Shown here: positions 1 through 6,614 of the stretch, piece by piece
How positions within the stretch are numbered: position 1 is the first letter of the stretch
Layout: each line of letters starts with the position of its first letter
Assembly: GCA_905236405.1 (NCBI GenBank)
Contig: CAJOQB010000175.1
Span: forward strand, 1-9,456
Source of the DNA: an uncultured Bacteroidales bacterium
Lineage (GTDB): Bacteria > Bacteroidota > Bacteroidia > Bacteroidales > P3
Reading direction: 5' to 3'
Length of the DNA: 9,456 bases
Notes under the pieces: model-generated
Told to the model about the DNA's origin: nothing
Databases searched by the model: none
The model's input: only the letters and a program-made list of their open reading frames with translations
Program-made: the position numbers and the translations under genes

Positions 1-2
1 AG

Positions 3-908
3 CCTTCGGGTGTGGGTGCCCGCGACGAGCAAGAATGTCTCTCCATCCAGTTGCACAATATCACGCCACGAGACGGCTCGGTGTTGATTGCCACAGCGCT
101 CATCGACCACTGTTATGCCGACTTGACCAAGAAACGGTACAAGGAGATACAGAAACTGATTGGCATCGACGACAAGCAGCTCGACGATGCGTTGAATGTC
201 ATCAAACGGCTCTCCCTCTCTCCCGCCAGCGGCTTCAGCGAGGATGTGCACGATGTTATCGTCCCCGACTTCTATGTCACCAACAAGGACGGACATCTGT
301 TGGTGACACTCAATAACGACCACACGCCCAAACTGCATGTCAACCGTTACTACATGCAGACGCTCAAAGATTTGGAGAAACAGAAGAACAAGAACCGTGC
401 TACCGATGAGGCCATCTCCTTTATCAAGGACAAATCGGAGGATGCCAAGTTGTTTATCGATGCCCTTCAGTTGCGCAACACGGCGTTGTCGGCCACGATG
501 AAATGTATCGTGAAACATCAGAAGCGTTACTTCCTGACGGGCGACCCCGTCGATATGAAGCCGCTGCTGCAGAAAGACGTGGCTGCGGAGACGGGTTATG
601 ACAACTCCACGATATCACGTATTGTCAATGCCAAGTATGTCCAAACCGACTTCGGTCTTATACGACTCGACAAATTCTTCTCCAACGCTGTCGAGGGCGA
701 AGACGGTTCGGTCGTCGCCTCTGCCGAGGTGAAGGCCAAGCTGCAAGAGATTATCGACAACGAGGACAAGCGTCATCCCCTTACCGACGAGAAGCTCACC
801 GAGCAGCTCAAACAACAGGGCTACTCTGTGGCCCGTCGTACGGTGATGAAATATCGTGAGTCGTTGGGCATCCCTGCCAGTTCCATGAGAAAAGAATTGA
901 AGAAATGA
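3..908 (+). CDS. rpoN: RNA polymerase sigma-54 factor, C-terminal part (5' end outside window)
   Basis: Sigma-54 binds core RNA polymerase and directs it to -24/-12 promoters that need an enhancer-binding ATPase. The reading frame is open from the first full codon of the window and begins with PSGVGARDEQECL, the conserved sequence of the core-binding region, so a GTG start at 12 would be internal and the gene is cut by the window edge. About 302 residues are present; the N-terminal activator-interacting region and part of the core-binding region are missing. A helix-turn-helix (KDVAAETGYDNSTISRIVN, about nt 570-630) is followed by the diagnostic RpoN box ARRTVMKYRE at nt 831-860, which reads the -24 element. 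The stop overlaps the next start by four bases (ATGA), so the two genes are probably translationally coupled. The identification is near certain. No enhancer-binding protein gene is seen here. Confidence 0.96.
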   Translation, partial: PSGVGARDEQECLSIQLHNITPRDGSVLIATALIDHCYADLTKKRYKEIQKLIGIDDKQLDDALNVIKRLSLSPASGFSEDVHDVIVPDFYVTNKDGHLLVTLNNDHTPKLHVNRYYMQTLKDLEKQKNKNRATDEAISFIKDKSEDAKLFIDALQLRNTALSATMKCIVKHQKRYFLTGDPVDMKPLLQKDVAAETGYDNSTISRIVNAKYVQTDFGLIRLDKFFSNAVEGEDGSVVASAEVKAKLQEIIDNEDKRHPLTDEKLTEQLKQQGYSVARRTVMKYRESLGIPASSMRKELKK

Positions 909-1969
909 GATTGGTGCGGTGGTTGTTTTTGGTGGTGCTTCTGACTGTCGTGCCTTCGGCATGGGCACAGTCGAACAAGACGTCGGGTTACTACGACTCG
1001 ATTGTCAACGCCCAGATGAACCATAAAAGCAATACCGCTCCTGCCACACGCAAGGCCAATCCTTCGTCCAAAACTAAATCGCCGACGGCCAACCAACAAA
1101 CGCCTGCAAAGAGTGCCTCTCGCAGCGTCCGCGACTCGTTGGTTCGCAACACGACGAAAAGCGAACCTGTCTATCTTGCCGAAGGGGTGATGTATCCGGC
1201 CACCATGTGGTATGGCACCAGTTTTGTCACCACTCGTGTCCGTGCCAAAACGCTGCCGCTCGACTCGCTCCCCGATGAGGTGAATCTTCGGTTGATAAGA
1301 AACGAGAATGAGTTCTGTTTCCCCACCAAAGGGGTTCGCTCGTCGCCCTACGGATGGCGATGGGAACGTGCCCACCGTGGTGTCGACATCGCGTTGACCA
1401 CAGGAACGCCCGTCTATTGCGTCTTCCCGGGTGTGGTACGGGTGGCATCGGTGATGGGTGGCTACGGCAACTGCGTGGTGGTGCGTCACTACAACGGGCT
1501 TGAGACCCTTTACGGCCATCTCTCGCAAATCAAAGTCAAACCCAAGCAGGTGGTCGAAGCGGGTACGTTGATAGGTTTGGGAGGCAACACGGGCAACTCC
1601 ACAGGTCCACACCTCCATTTCGAGACCCGTTTCCTTTACGAGTCGTTCGATCCCGAATGGGTTATCGACATTGAGAAACGGTCGCTCCGCACACGCACCC
1701 TCCATCTCGACAAATCCTACTTCGGCGTCCATGCTCCGAGGGGACGCAAGGCGCAGGAGTTCAAAGCCGATAAGAGTTATGTGAAAGAGACACCGAGACG
1801 AACCAACACGGGGCCCATCTACTATACCACACAGTATGGCGACGACTGGAACCTATTGGCAGAACGCTATAAGACCACCGTCGAAGCGTTACGGGTGATG
1901 AATCCCGACGCCCCCAAGAAGCTCAAACCCGGCATCAAGCTGATGGTGCGAAAAGCAACATCCAACTAA
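905..1969 (+). CDS. Secreted M23 metallopeptidase with C-terminal LysM domain
   Basis: This is a likely peptidoglycan endopeptidase acting in the periplasm. Residues 1-21 form a Sec signal peptide (charged MRLVR, hydrophobic core, cut after SAWA). A low-complexity, basic and Ser/Thr-rich linker follows (about 22-85). The M23 (LytM-like) domain spans about 130-250 and keeps all expected zinc and catalytic residues: H157 and D161 in HRGVD, H205 in LYGHL, and H236 and H238 in GPHLHFE. A single LysM domain (about 305-350, YYTTQYGDDWNLLAERY to LKPGIKLMV) should anchor it to glycan strands. An intact active site suggests a real hydrolase rather than a degenerate EnvC/NlpD-type activator, although a role in activating amidases cannot be excluded. 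The ATG overlaps the rpoN stop, and the signal peptide starting exactly there supports this start. The cellular target is not shown by the sequence. Confidence 0.93.
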   Translation: MRLVRWLFLVVLLTVVPSAWAQSNKTSGYYDSIVNAQMNHKSNTAPATRKANPSSKTKSPTANQQTPAKSASRSVRDSLVRNTTKSEPVYLAEGVMYPATMWYGTSFVTTRVRAKTLPLDSLPDEVNLRLIRNENEFCFPTKGVRSSPYGWRWERAHRGVDIALTTGTPVYCVFPGVVRVASVMGGYGNCVVVRHYNGLETLYGHLSQIKVKPKQVVEAGTLIGLGGNTGNSTGPHLHFETRFLYESFDPEWVIDIEKRSLRTRTLHLDKSYFGVHAPRGRKAQEFKADKSYVKETPRRTNTGPIYYTTQYGDDWNLLAERYKTTVEALRVMNPDAPKKLKPGIKLMVRKATSN

Positions 1970-1989
1970 ATATATATATATTAATAAAT

Positions 1990-2484
1990 ATGACAACCAA
2001 GAAAGTCAATCTCTCCGATTACGACCCCTCTTCTGTTCCCAATGGCAAACCGTTCACCATTGGTATTGTGGTGGCCGAATGGAATCCCGATATCACCAAC
2101 GCCATGCTCGAAGGTGCCTATCAGACGCTTCTCGACTATAGTGTGGAAGAGAGTAATATCCCCGTAATGCATGTGCCTGGCAGTTATGAGTTGACCACGG
2201 GTGCACAGATGATGCTTCGTGGCCGTCGTTGTGATGCCGTCATCTGCATTGGGTGTGTCATTCAGGGTGAGACGCGACACTTCGATTTTATCTGTGAGGC
2301 AGTGGCCAACGGGTTGACCAACCTCTCCATCAAGGAAGAGAAACCTGTTATCTTCAGCCTTCTGACCACCAACAACATGCAGCAAGCCATCGACCGTTCG
2401 GGCGGCAAGCATGGCAACAAAGGCATCGAGGGCGCCGTCACCGCTCTGAAGATGTGCCGCAACGCAGTAGAGTTTGCCAAATAA
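1990..2484 (+). CDS. ribH: 6,7-dimethyl-8-ribityllumazine synthase
   Basis: It catalyses the penultimate step of riboflavin synthesis, condensing 5-amino-6-ribitylamino-uracil with 3,4-dihydroxy-2-butanone 4-phosphate in the cytosol. The 164-residue length is usual for the family. Visible motifs are the aromatic-Asn pair W31-N32 that stacks on the substrate, PGSYE (63-67), GCVIQGETRHFDFI (88-101) with the catalytic His97, Arg136 in AIDRSGG for phosphate binding, and HGNKG (141-145). The usual LTTDT segment reads LTTNN here. The leader (1970-1989) is a run of alternating A and T with no Shine-Dalgarno. The gene follows the peptidase by 20 bases and precedes fmt by 15, so it probably shares their transcript; no other riboflavin gene is in the window. 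The active form is normally a large icosahedral or pentameric assembly (family knowledge). Confidence 0.97.
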   Translation: MTTKKVNLSDYDPSSVPNGKPFTIGIVVAEWNPDITNAMLEGAYQTLLDYSVEESNIPVMHVPGSYELTTGAQMMLRGRRCDAVICIGCVIQGETRHFDFICEAVANGLTNLSIKEEKPVIFSLLTTNNMQQAIDRSGGKHGNKGIEGAVTALKMCRNAVEFAK

Positions 2485-2499
2485 CCAACAGAAAACACC

Positions 2500-3453
2500 A
2501 TGCTCCGTATTGTCTTTATGGGCACCCCCGACTTTGCTGTAGAGTCGCTCGATGCCATCGTTCATTCCGACCATCAGGTGGTGGGTGTGGTCACCGTCCC
2601 TGACCGTCCCACGGGACGAGGGCTCAAAGTGACCTGCTCGGCTGTCAAAGAATATGCCCTTGCTCATCAGTTGCCGCTGCTGCAACCCGAGAAACTTCGC
2701 GACGAACAGTTCTTGTCCGACCTTCGTTCGCTCAATGCCGACCTCTTTGTGGTGGTGGCTTTCCGGATGCTTCCGCAACAGGTGTGGGCCATGCCGCGAT
2801 TGGGCACCTTCAATCTCCATGCCTCTTTGTTGCCCAACTATCGGGGAGCGGCACCCATCAATTGGGCCATTATCAACGGTGAACACGAGACAGGTGTCAC
2901 CACCTTCCTGCTCAACGAACGTATCGACGAGGGGCATATCCTCTTGCAAGAAAGCACCCCCATCACCCCCGACGACACCTGCGAGACCCTTCACGACCGT
3001 TTGGCACAGATGGGTCGGTCGCTGGTGGTACGCACCATCGACGGGTTGGCGTCGGGTCGGTTGCAACCTCGTCCGCAACCCATGGAGGGAGAGATGCGTC
3101 CGGCACCGAAAATCTTCAAATCCGACTGTGCCATCGACTGGCGGCAATCTGGATGTCGTATTGTCGACTTTGTACGTGGGTTGTCTCCCTATCCTGCTGC
3201 CACCATGCAGATGGTCGACGGCAAAGGGGTGCAGCAGTCATTGAAAGTCTATCAGGTGGCCTTTGAAACCGCCGAAAACAGCGTGGAAATCCCCGTGGGA
3301 AGCATTGTTACCGATCAGAAAAAGGAGCTAAAAATCAAAGTTTCCGATGGTTTTTTGCATGTTTTAACCTTGCAAATGAACGGAAAACGAAAAAATAATG
3401 TCGACGAATTCCTTCGTGGGTATAATCTAACCAATTGGAAATTAGTATTCTGA
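2500..3453 (+). CDS. fmt: Methionyl-tRNA formyltransferase
   Basis: It formylates the amino group of methionine on initiator tRNA using 10-formyl-tetrahydrofolate, preparing it for bacterial translation initiation. The N-terminal formyltransferase Rossmann fold begins IVFMGTPDFAV. The catalytic triad is Asn105 and His107 in FNLHASLLPNYRGAAPINW (104-122) and Asp143 in RIDEG. A basic loop, PDRPTGRG (34-41), matches the family's folate/tRNA region. The C-terminal OB-like domain (about 205-310, from AIDWRQSGCRIVDFVRGLSPYPAA) contacts tRNA. Length 317 is normal. The last roughly 50 codons (from about 3300) are markedly richer in A and T than the rest. It starts 15 bases after ribH with the A-rich leader AACAGAAAACACC, and is probably the last gene of the rpoN-led run, because a promoter region follows. 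The identification is secure. Confidence 0.97.
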   Translation: MLRIVFMGTPDFAVESLDAIVHSDHQVVGVVTVPDRPTGRGLKVTCSAVKEYALAHQLPLLQPEKLRDEQFLSDLRSLNADLFVVVAFRMLPQQVWAMPRLGTFNLHASLLPNYRGAAPINWAIINGEHETGVTTFLLNERIDEGHILLQESTPITPDDTCETLHDRLAQMGRSLVVRTIDGLASGRLQPRPQPMEGEMRPAPKIFKSDCAIDWRQSGCRIVDFVRGLSPYPAATMQMVDGKGVQQSLKVYQVAFETAENSVEIPVGSIVTDQKKELKIKVSDGFLHVLTLQMNGKRKNNVDEFLRGYNLTNWKLVF

Positions 3454-3486
3454 CAGATACTGTTGAAAAAGTTGCAAAAAATAATT

Positions 3487-3514
3487 GTTTTTTTTATGTG
3501 ACAATAAAAAAAAC
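3487..3514. repeat. T8/A8 inverted repeat upstream of HU
   Basis: GTTTTTTTT (3487-3495) and AAAAAAAAC (3506-3514) are perfect 9-base inverted arms around a 10-base spacer. The arms cover the region where the -33 element of the HU promoter should lie. Long A/T tracts of this kind give intrinsic DNA curvature and may act as an UP-like element. As RNA it could also form a weak hairpin behind fmt, but with no GC in the stem it is a poor terminator. Confidence 0.6.
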
Positions 3515-3526
3515 TTCCTATATTTG
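3497..3526 (+). promoter_or_regulatory. Bacteroidetes-type promoter for HU
   Basis: TATATTTG at 3519-3526 matches the Bacteroidetes primary sigma -7 consensus TAnnTTTG exactly. A weak -33 candidate, TGTG at 3497-3500, lies 18 bases upstream, close to the usual 19-21. Transcription would begin near 3532, leaving a leader of roughly 35-40 bases before the ATG at 3570. The box is seen directly; the -33 match is poor, and the flanking A/T tracts may compensate for it. Confidence 0.7.
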
Positions 3527-3569
3527 CAGCGATAATATTATTGTATAACCTTTTAACGTTATTAGACAC

Positions 3570-3839
3570 ATGAACAAAACAGAATTCATTGCTGCAATGG
3601 CTGCCAAAGCCGGCATGACCAAGACCGACACCAAGAAAGCTCTCGACGCTTTCATGGAGACCACTCACGAACAACTGAAGAAGGGTAAGAAAATCACCCT
3701 CATCGGTTTCGGTACTTTCGATGTGGTGAAGCGTAAAGCTCGTACGGCCAAGAATCCTCAGACGGGCGCTACCGTTAAGGTTCCCGCTAAGAAGGTTGTC
3801 AAATTCAAAGTCGGCAGCAAGCTTGGCAAACTGAAATAA
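3570..3839 (+). CDS. HU family DNA-binding protein
   Basis: This is a nucleoid-associated protein that binds and bends DNA as a dimer with little sequence preference. The 89-residue length is typical of HU. The N-terminal helices (MNKTEFIAAMAAKAGMTKTDTKKALDAF) are followed by the core GFGTF (46-50), the DNA-binding arm RKARTAKNPQTGATVKVPAKK containing the intercalating NPQTG proline, and the closing VKFKVGSKLGKLK. It has its own promoter and terminator, so it looks monocistronic. Codon choice is restricted and favours a few frequent codons, as expected for a highly expressed gene. HU and IHF subunits share this fold; the generic arm and the lack of an IHF-like pair make HU the better call. 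I do not assign hupA or hupB. Confidence 0.96.
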   Translation: MNKTEFIAAMAAKAGMTKTDTKKALDAFMETTHEQLKKGKKITLIGFGTFDVVKRKARTAKNPQTGATVKVPAKKVVKFKVGSKLGKLK

Positions 3840-3865
3840 GATTATTTCTTATTCTGTGTGAAAAG

Positions 3866-3903
3866 AAAGTCCTCGAATCAAACATCCGGGGACTTTTTCT
3901 TTT
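3866..3903 (+). terminator. Rho-independent terminator of HU
   Basis: The 10-base-pair stem AAAGTCCTCG (3866-3875) / CGGGGACTTT (3887-3896), with one T-G wobble and an 11-base loop, is followed by TTCTTTT. It starts 26 bases after the HU stop. The A-rich left flank gives some T-rich sequence on the other strand too, so it may act weakly in both directions. Confidence 0.85.
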
Positions 3904-3907
3904 GTGT

Positions 3908-3943
3908 AAAAAAGAGCAGCCAAGAGCGAGGCTCCTGGCTGCT
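3908..3943 (-). terminator. Rho-independent terminator of the lipoprotein pair
   Basis: The plus strand shows AGCAGCCA-A-GAGC (3915-3927), loop GAG, then GCTC-C-TGGCTGCT (3931-3943): a 12-pair stem with one A-C mismatch and a three-base loop. Read on the minus strand, the stem is followed one base later by TTTTTT (complement of 3908-3913), the arrangement of an intrinsic terminator. It lies 26 bases past the stop of the minus-strand lipoprotein gene at 3970. On the plus strand no T run follows, so it is directional. Confidence 0.87.
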
Positions 3944-3969
3944 ACAGATATTGTCAAAAGGGGAAGCGA

Positions 3970-4839
3970 TTAGAGATAGGTGATGATGGTGGTGTCATAC
4001 GAGTTGATAACCTTGACGGGATAATTCTTCTTTCCGTATTCATAGGTGTAGGTTTCTGTATGAGAATCTTCGCCATCAGAGAATGTCATGACGCTACGAG
4101 TGATGTTGTTGGAGGAAATGACCATGCTCGGGTCTTCCATCATAAGAGGACTCAGCAACAGGTTGCAGAAAGGAGAGGGGTTCTTGTCGTATTCATAGTT
4201 CACAACTTCATTGCCCCATTCGGATTTTAGCTCTACACGGCTGATGTTTTTGCCGTCCCAGGTGAGGTTGACATCGGTAGTGTAGGTCTCAACCTTGGCT
4301 CCATTGCCTTTGGCAACAGCTTTCTGAAGGGCTTTGTTGCTTAGAAAGTCAATGTTCTTGCAGATTTGCGAGGGCATCATCAATCCGAGGGCTTTGGAGG
4401 CAATGTCGAAATGCATTCCTTTGACATCCCAATCATAGCCACTATAGGTATAGGTGGTTTTAATGTTGGTGATTTTCTTTCCGTCATGGGTGAAGTCCAT
4501 AACAATCGAAATGCCTTCATTAGCGCAGGTTATCCTGTTCAGCAAGTTGCCGTCGTAGGTGTAGTTGAAGACCATTCCCTCACAGGTGACGGATGCAATG
4601 CGGTCTTTGTCATCATAGGAGATGGTGAACATTGTCTCTCCTGTCTCTCTGCCATCGGTGATGCTGACAAGTTTGTTGCCACTCCAGTTGAAAACTTCGT
4701 CAAGAACTTGTTGTCCGTTCTCCATGTAGTAAAGTTTGTCCACTTTCATTTTGGGGTTGAATTCGCCCTCTTTCTCTGTGCACGAGGTCACACCGAGGAC
4801 AGCGGTGATGGCCAGTGCAATAAATGTGACTTTCTTCAT
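3970..4839 (-). CDS. Putative lipoprotein with beta-hairpin repeats, copy A of a tandem pair
   Basis: The function is not known. The N-terminus is a lipoprotein signal peptide (MKKVTFIALAITAVLGVTSC) with lipobox VTSC and lipidated Cys20. The following TEKEGE is acidic, as in Bacteroidetes signals for surface display, so exposure on the outer membrane is possible but not shown. The mature protein repeats a short aromatic beta-hairpin unit of the pattern [VI]x[FWY]..[DG]Gxx[IL]..[IV] at about 49-60, 71-84, 90-104, 113-127 and 190-203, reminiscent of YD/RHS-type strands. Conserved PSPF (221-224) and ISSNNITR (241-248) follow, then a TYEYGKKNYPVKV strand near the C-terminus. This layout resembles the DUF4595-like lipoproteins of Bacteroidetes, a resemblance judged by eye. 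It lies 34 bases downstream of copy B on the same strand, ends at a clear terminator, and is probably co-transcribed with B. No enzymatic residues are recognisable. Confidence 0.85.
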   Translation of the reverse strand: MKKVTFIALAITAVLGVTSCTEKEGEFNPKMKVDKLYYMENGQQVLDEVFNWSGNKLVSITDGRETGETMFTISYDDKDRIASVTCEGMVFNYTYDGNLLNRITCANEGISIVMDFTHDGKKITNIKTTYTYSGYDWDVKGMHFDIASKALGLMMPSQICKNIDFLSNKALQKAVAKGNGAKVETYTTDVNLTWDGKNISRVELKSEWGNEVVNYEYDKNPSPFCNLLLSPLMMEDPSMVISSNNITRSVMTFSDGEDSHTETYTYEYGKKNYPVKVINSYDTTIITYL

Positions 4840-4873
4840 TTGTTGTTTTTTTATTAAAGGTTAAAGAAATCTA

Positions 4874-5722
4874 TTATAGATAGGTGATGATGGTGGTGTC
4901 GTTATTTGAAATGATCTTGGTGGGGTAATTCTTCTCACCATATTCATAGGTGTAGGTCGTGGTGATGGAACCTTTGGTTTCATGATTTGAAAATGTTGTA
5001 ACGATGCGGGTGATATTGTTCGATGACAATGCCTCGGAGGTGTTACCCCATAACATTGAAGAACCGAGAATCATATTGTTGAAAGGGGAGGGTTTGTTGT
5101 CGTATTCATAAGTGTGTGATTCTGACCAAGAAGGGTCGTCCATACGGATAATGTTCTTGCCTCTCCAAGTAAAAAGGATATCGAAGGAATGTGTTTCGCC
5201 TTTGGTGCCTTTGGCTTGCTGAACGACTTTGTGGCCAACGGCATCGATTTCCTTGCATATTTGCGGGGGCAACAACAGTCCAAGTGCGTGAGATGCAAAG
5301 TTAAAGTTCATCCCTTTATCTTCAGGGTAATAATCATCCGTGATGGTGACAGTCATTTTAGTTATTTTTTTTCCGTCATGGGTGAAATCCATAGTGTATG
5401 ATCTATGATCACCAGTGTAGGATATCCTGCTCAGCAGGTCACCATCGTATGTATAGTTGAATACCATGCCGTCTTCACAGTAAGTGGCAATTCGGTTCAT
5501 GTCGTCATAGGTGAGGGTGGACACGTTCTCTCCCCCGTCGGAAATGCTGACGAGTTTGTCTCCGTCCCAGTTGAAGACAATCACGAGATTTTGTTGGCCA
5601 TTATATAGGTCGTAGATTTTGTCTATTTTCATCTTCGGGCTGTATACACCCTCTTTCTCTGTGCACGAGTTTACACCGAGGACAGCGGTGATGGCCAGTG
5701 CGATGAATGTGAATTTTTTCAT
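4874..5722 (-). CDS. Putative lipoprotein with beta-hairpin repeats, copy B of a tandem pair
   Basis: This is the upstream paralogue of the neighbouring lipoprotein; function unknown. The signal peptide MKKFTFIALAITAVLGVNSC has lipobox VNSC and Cys20, and 23 of the first 25 residues match copy A. The mature parts have diverged to roughly half identity by eye, with two-residue gaps. The same units recur: hairpin repeats at about 49-60, 69-79, 87-101, 110-124 and 181-194, PSPF at 211-214, LSSNNITR at 232-239 and a C-terminal TYEYGEKNYPTKI ending DTTIITYL as in A. A TAA stop is followed in frame by TAG. The matching signal peptides suggest both proteins go to the same compartment. Its promoter should lie in 5723-5850, but I see only a weak -7 candidate there. 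The pair sits between HU and the TPR-secG genes with no mobile-element sequence around it. Confidence 0.85.
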   Translation of the reverse strand: MKKFTFIALAITAVLGVNSCTEKEGVYSPKMKIDKIYDLYNGQQNLVIVFNWDGDKLVSISDGGENVSTLTYDDMNRIATYCEDGMVFNYTYDGDLLSRISYTGDHRSYTMDFTHDGKKITKMTVTITDDYYPEDKGMNFNFASHALGLLLPPQICKEIDAVGHKVVQQAKGTKGETHSFDILFTWRGKNIIRMDDPSWSESHTYEYDNKPSPFNNMILGSSMLWGNTSEALSSNNITRIVTTFSNHETKGSITTTYTYEYGEKNYPTKIISNNDTTIITYL

Positions 5723-5940
5723 TGTGTTTAATTTTGATTGTTAATGAAAGGATAAAAGTACTTCGATAACGATTCTTGGTGTCGATTATTGTTCATGTGA
5801 ACGCTTTTTAACATATTCCATTTTTCTTTATCAAAAAAACAAAGGGATGAATACTAAAAAGTGAAAGGTCGCGTTACTATCAACTCTTAATGCCGCATGG
5901 CGGCAATCTCTTGTATTGTTCAATATTATCATATAATAAG
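5723..5940. promoter_or_regulatory. Divergent AT-rich intergenic region with three small palindromes
   Basis: This 218-base stretch separates two divergent units and should hold both promoters. On the minus strand TACTTTTA (complement of 5752-5759) is one base off the TAnnTTTG box and would serve copy B of the lipoproteins, but I see no good -33 element. No clean box is visible on the plus strand. Three short inverted repeats occur: GTTCA-TG-TGAAC (5791-5802), TGCCGC-ATG-GCGGCA (5891-5905, GC-rich in an AT-rich setting) and TATTG-TT-CAATA (5914-5925). The first and third have operator-like form; nothing in the window identifies a regulator. Confidence 0.45.
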
Positions 5941-6603
5941 ATGAATAGCAGTCTTTTTAACGAGAAGATAAAGAATCATGACTCCTTCACGTTGCAGGAG
6001 AAGATAGACATTCAAAACGAGAAGGTGCATCATCCCTATTGTGCCACGTTGCAGATGCTCGACCTGTTGAGCGACAAAGCGGCCAGCATCTACCAATGGG
6101 AAGACCGTTTCGCGGCACGCGTGGCCATGTATATGCTTCATCCCGCTTCGTTGAACGATTCGTTGGCCCGTGTGCAGACCATCGACATCACCACTCCGGG
6201 CGATTTGGCACTCAAACAGCAGATAGAGACGGCCAAAGCCAACGAGTACTCCAATGACGAGCCGAAAGCATTCGATATTATTCAGGAAATCAATGCGTAC
6301 CAAGAGGTTTCCTTCAAAACGGCTCCGAAGAGCGAAATCTTGTCGAAATTTCTCGAAGACGGCGACTTCCAACCCGTCGATAATGCCCCGTCGCAGTCGG
6401 CCAGCATCGAAGAATTGGCAAAAAAAAGTGCGTCGCCTGCAGAGATGTTAGAGACTGAAACATTGGCTGTTGTGTTCGAAAAACAGGGAAAATTTGACCG
6501 TGCTATTGCAATTTATGAGAAATTAATATCTCGTAATCCCGAAAAAAGTAGTACTTTTGCCGCCCGAATTGAAGAATTAAAGCTCAAGAAAGAAAACAAA
6601 TAA
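5941..6603 (+). CDS. TPR-containing protein encoded next to SecG
   Basis: This 220-residue cytoplasmic protein has no signal peptide or membrane segment. The clearest element is one tetratricopeptide repeat near the C-terminus (about 171-205, LAVVFEKQGKFDRAIAIYEKLISRNPEKS) followed by a charged helix EELKLKKENK. The N-terminal half (HHPYCATLQMLDLLSDKAASIYQWEDRFAARVAMYM) is helical but belongs to no family I can name. An upstream in-frame ATG at 5890 would add 17 residues (MPHGGNLLYCS...), but it lies in a GC-rich hairpin and its product lacks the helical character of the rest, so 5941 is preferred. The stop is 11 bases before secG. From memory, a TPR protein next to SecG recurs in Bacteroidales, which hints at a link with secretion or simply a conserved operon. 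The last third is more A-rich and holds a run of eight A (6420-6427). Confidence 0.85.
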   Translation: MNSSLFNEKIKNHDSFTLQEKIDIQNEKVHHPYCATLQMLDLLSDKAASIYQWEDRFAARVAMYMLHPASLNDSLARVQTIDITTPGDLALKQQIETAKANEYSNDEPKAFDIIQEINAYQEVSFKTAPKSEILSKFLEDGDFQPVDNAPSQSASIEELAKKSASPAEMLETETLAVVFEKQGKFDRAIAIYEKLISRNPEKSSTFAARIEELKLKKENK

Positions 6604-6614
6604 AAATAGACAGT

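Noticed and set aside
821..1732. Open frame of 303 codons on the minus strand opposite rpoN and the peptidase
   Set aside because: It covers the ends of two real genes and has no domain or signal peptide; it is a shadow of the sense codon use.
1981..3147. Open frame of 388 codons on the minus strand opposite ribH and fmt
   Set aside because: It spans two well-identified genes and the gap between them, and its translation (rich in His, Gly, Arg and Val with no recognisable domain) is what the codon bias of the sense genes produces on the opposite strand.
5890..5940. Alternative start of the TPR gene at 5890
   Set aside because: It lies within a GC-rich hairpin and adds a short stretch unlike the rest of the protein; the ATG at 5941 is more plausible, though not proven.
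6420..6427. Run of eight A in the TPR gene as a programmed slippage site
   Set aside because: The zero frame continues cleanly to the natural stop 11 bases before secG, and no extended alternative frame with protein-like content follows.
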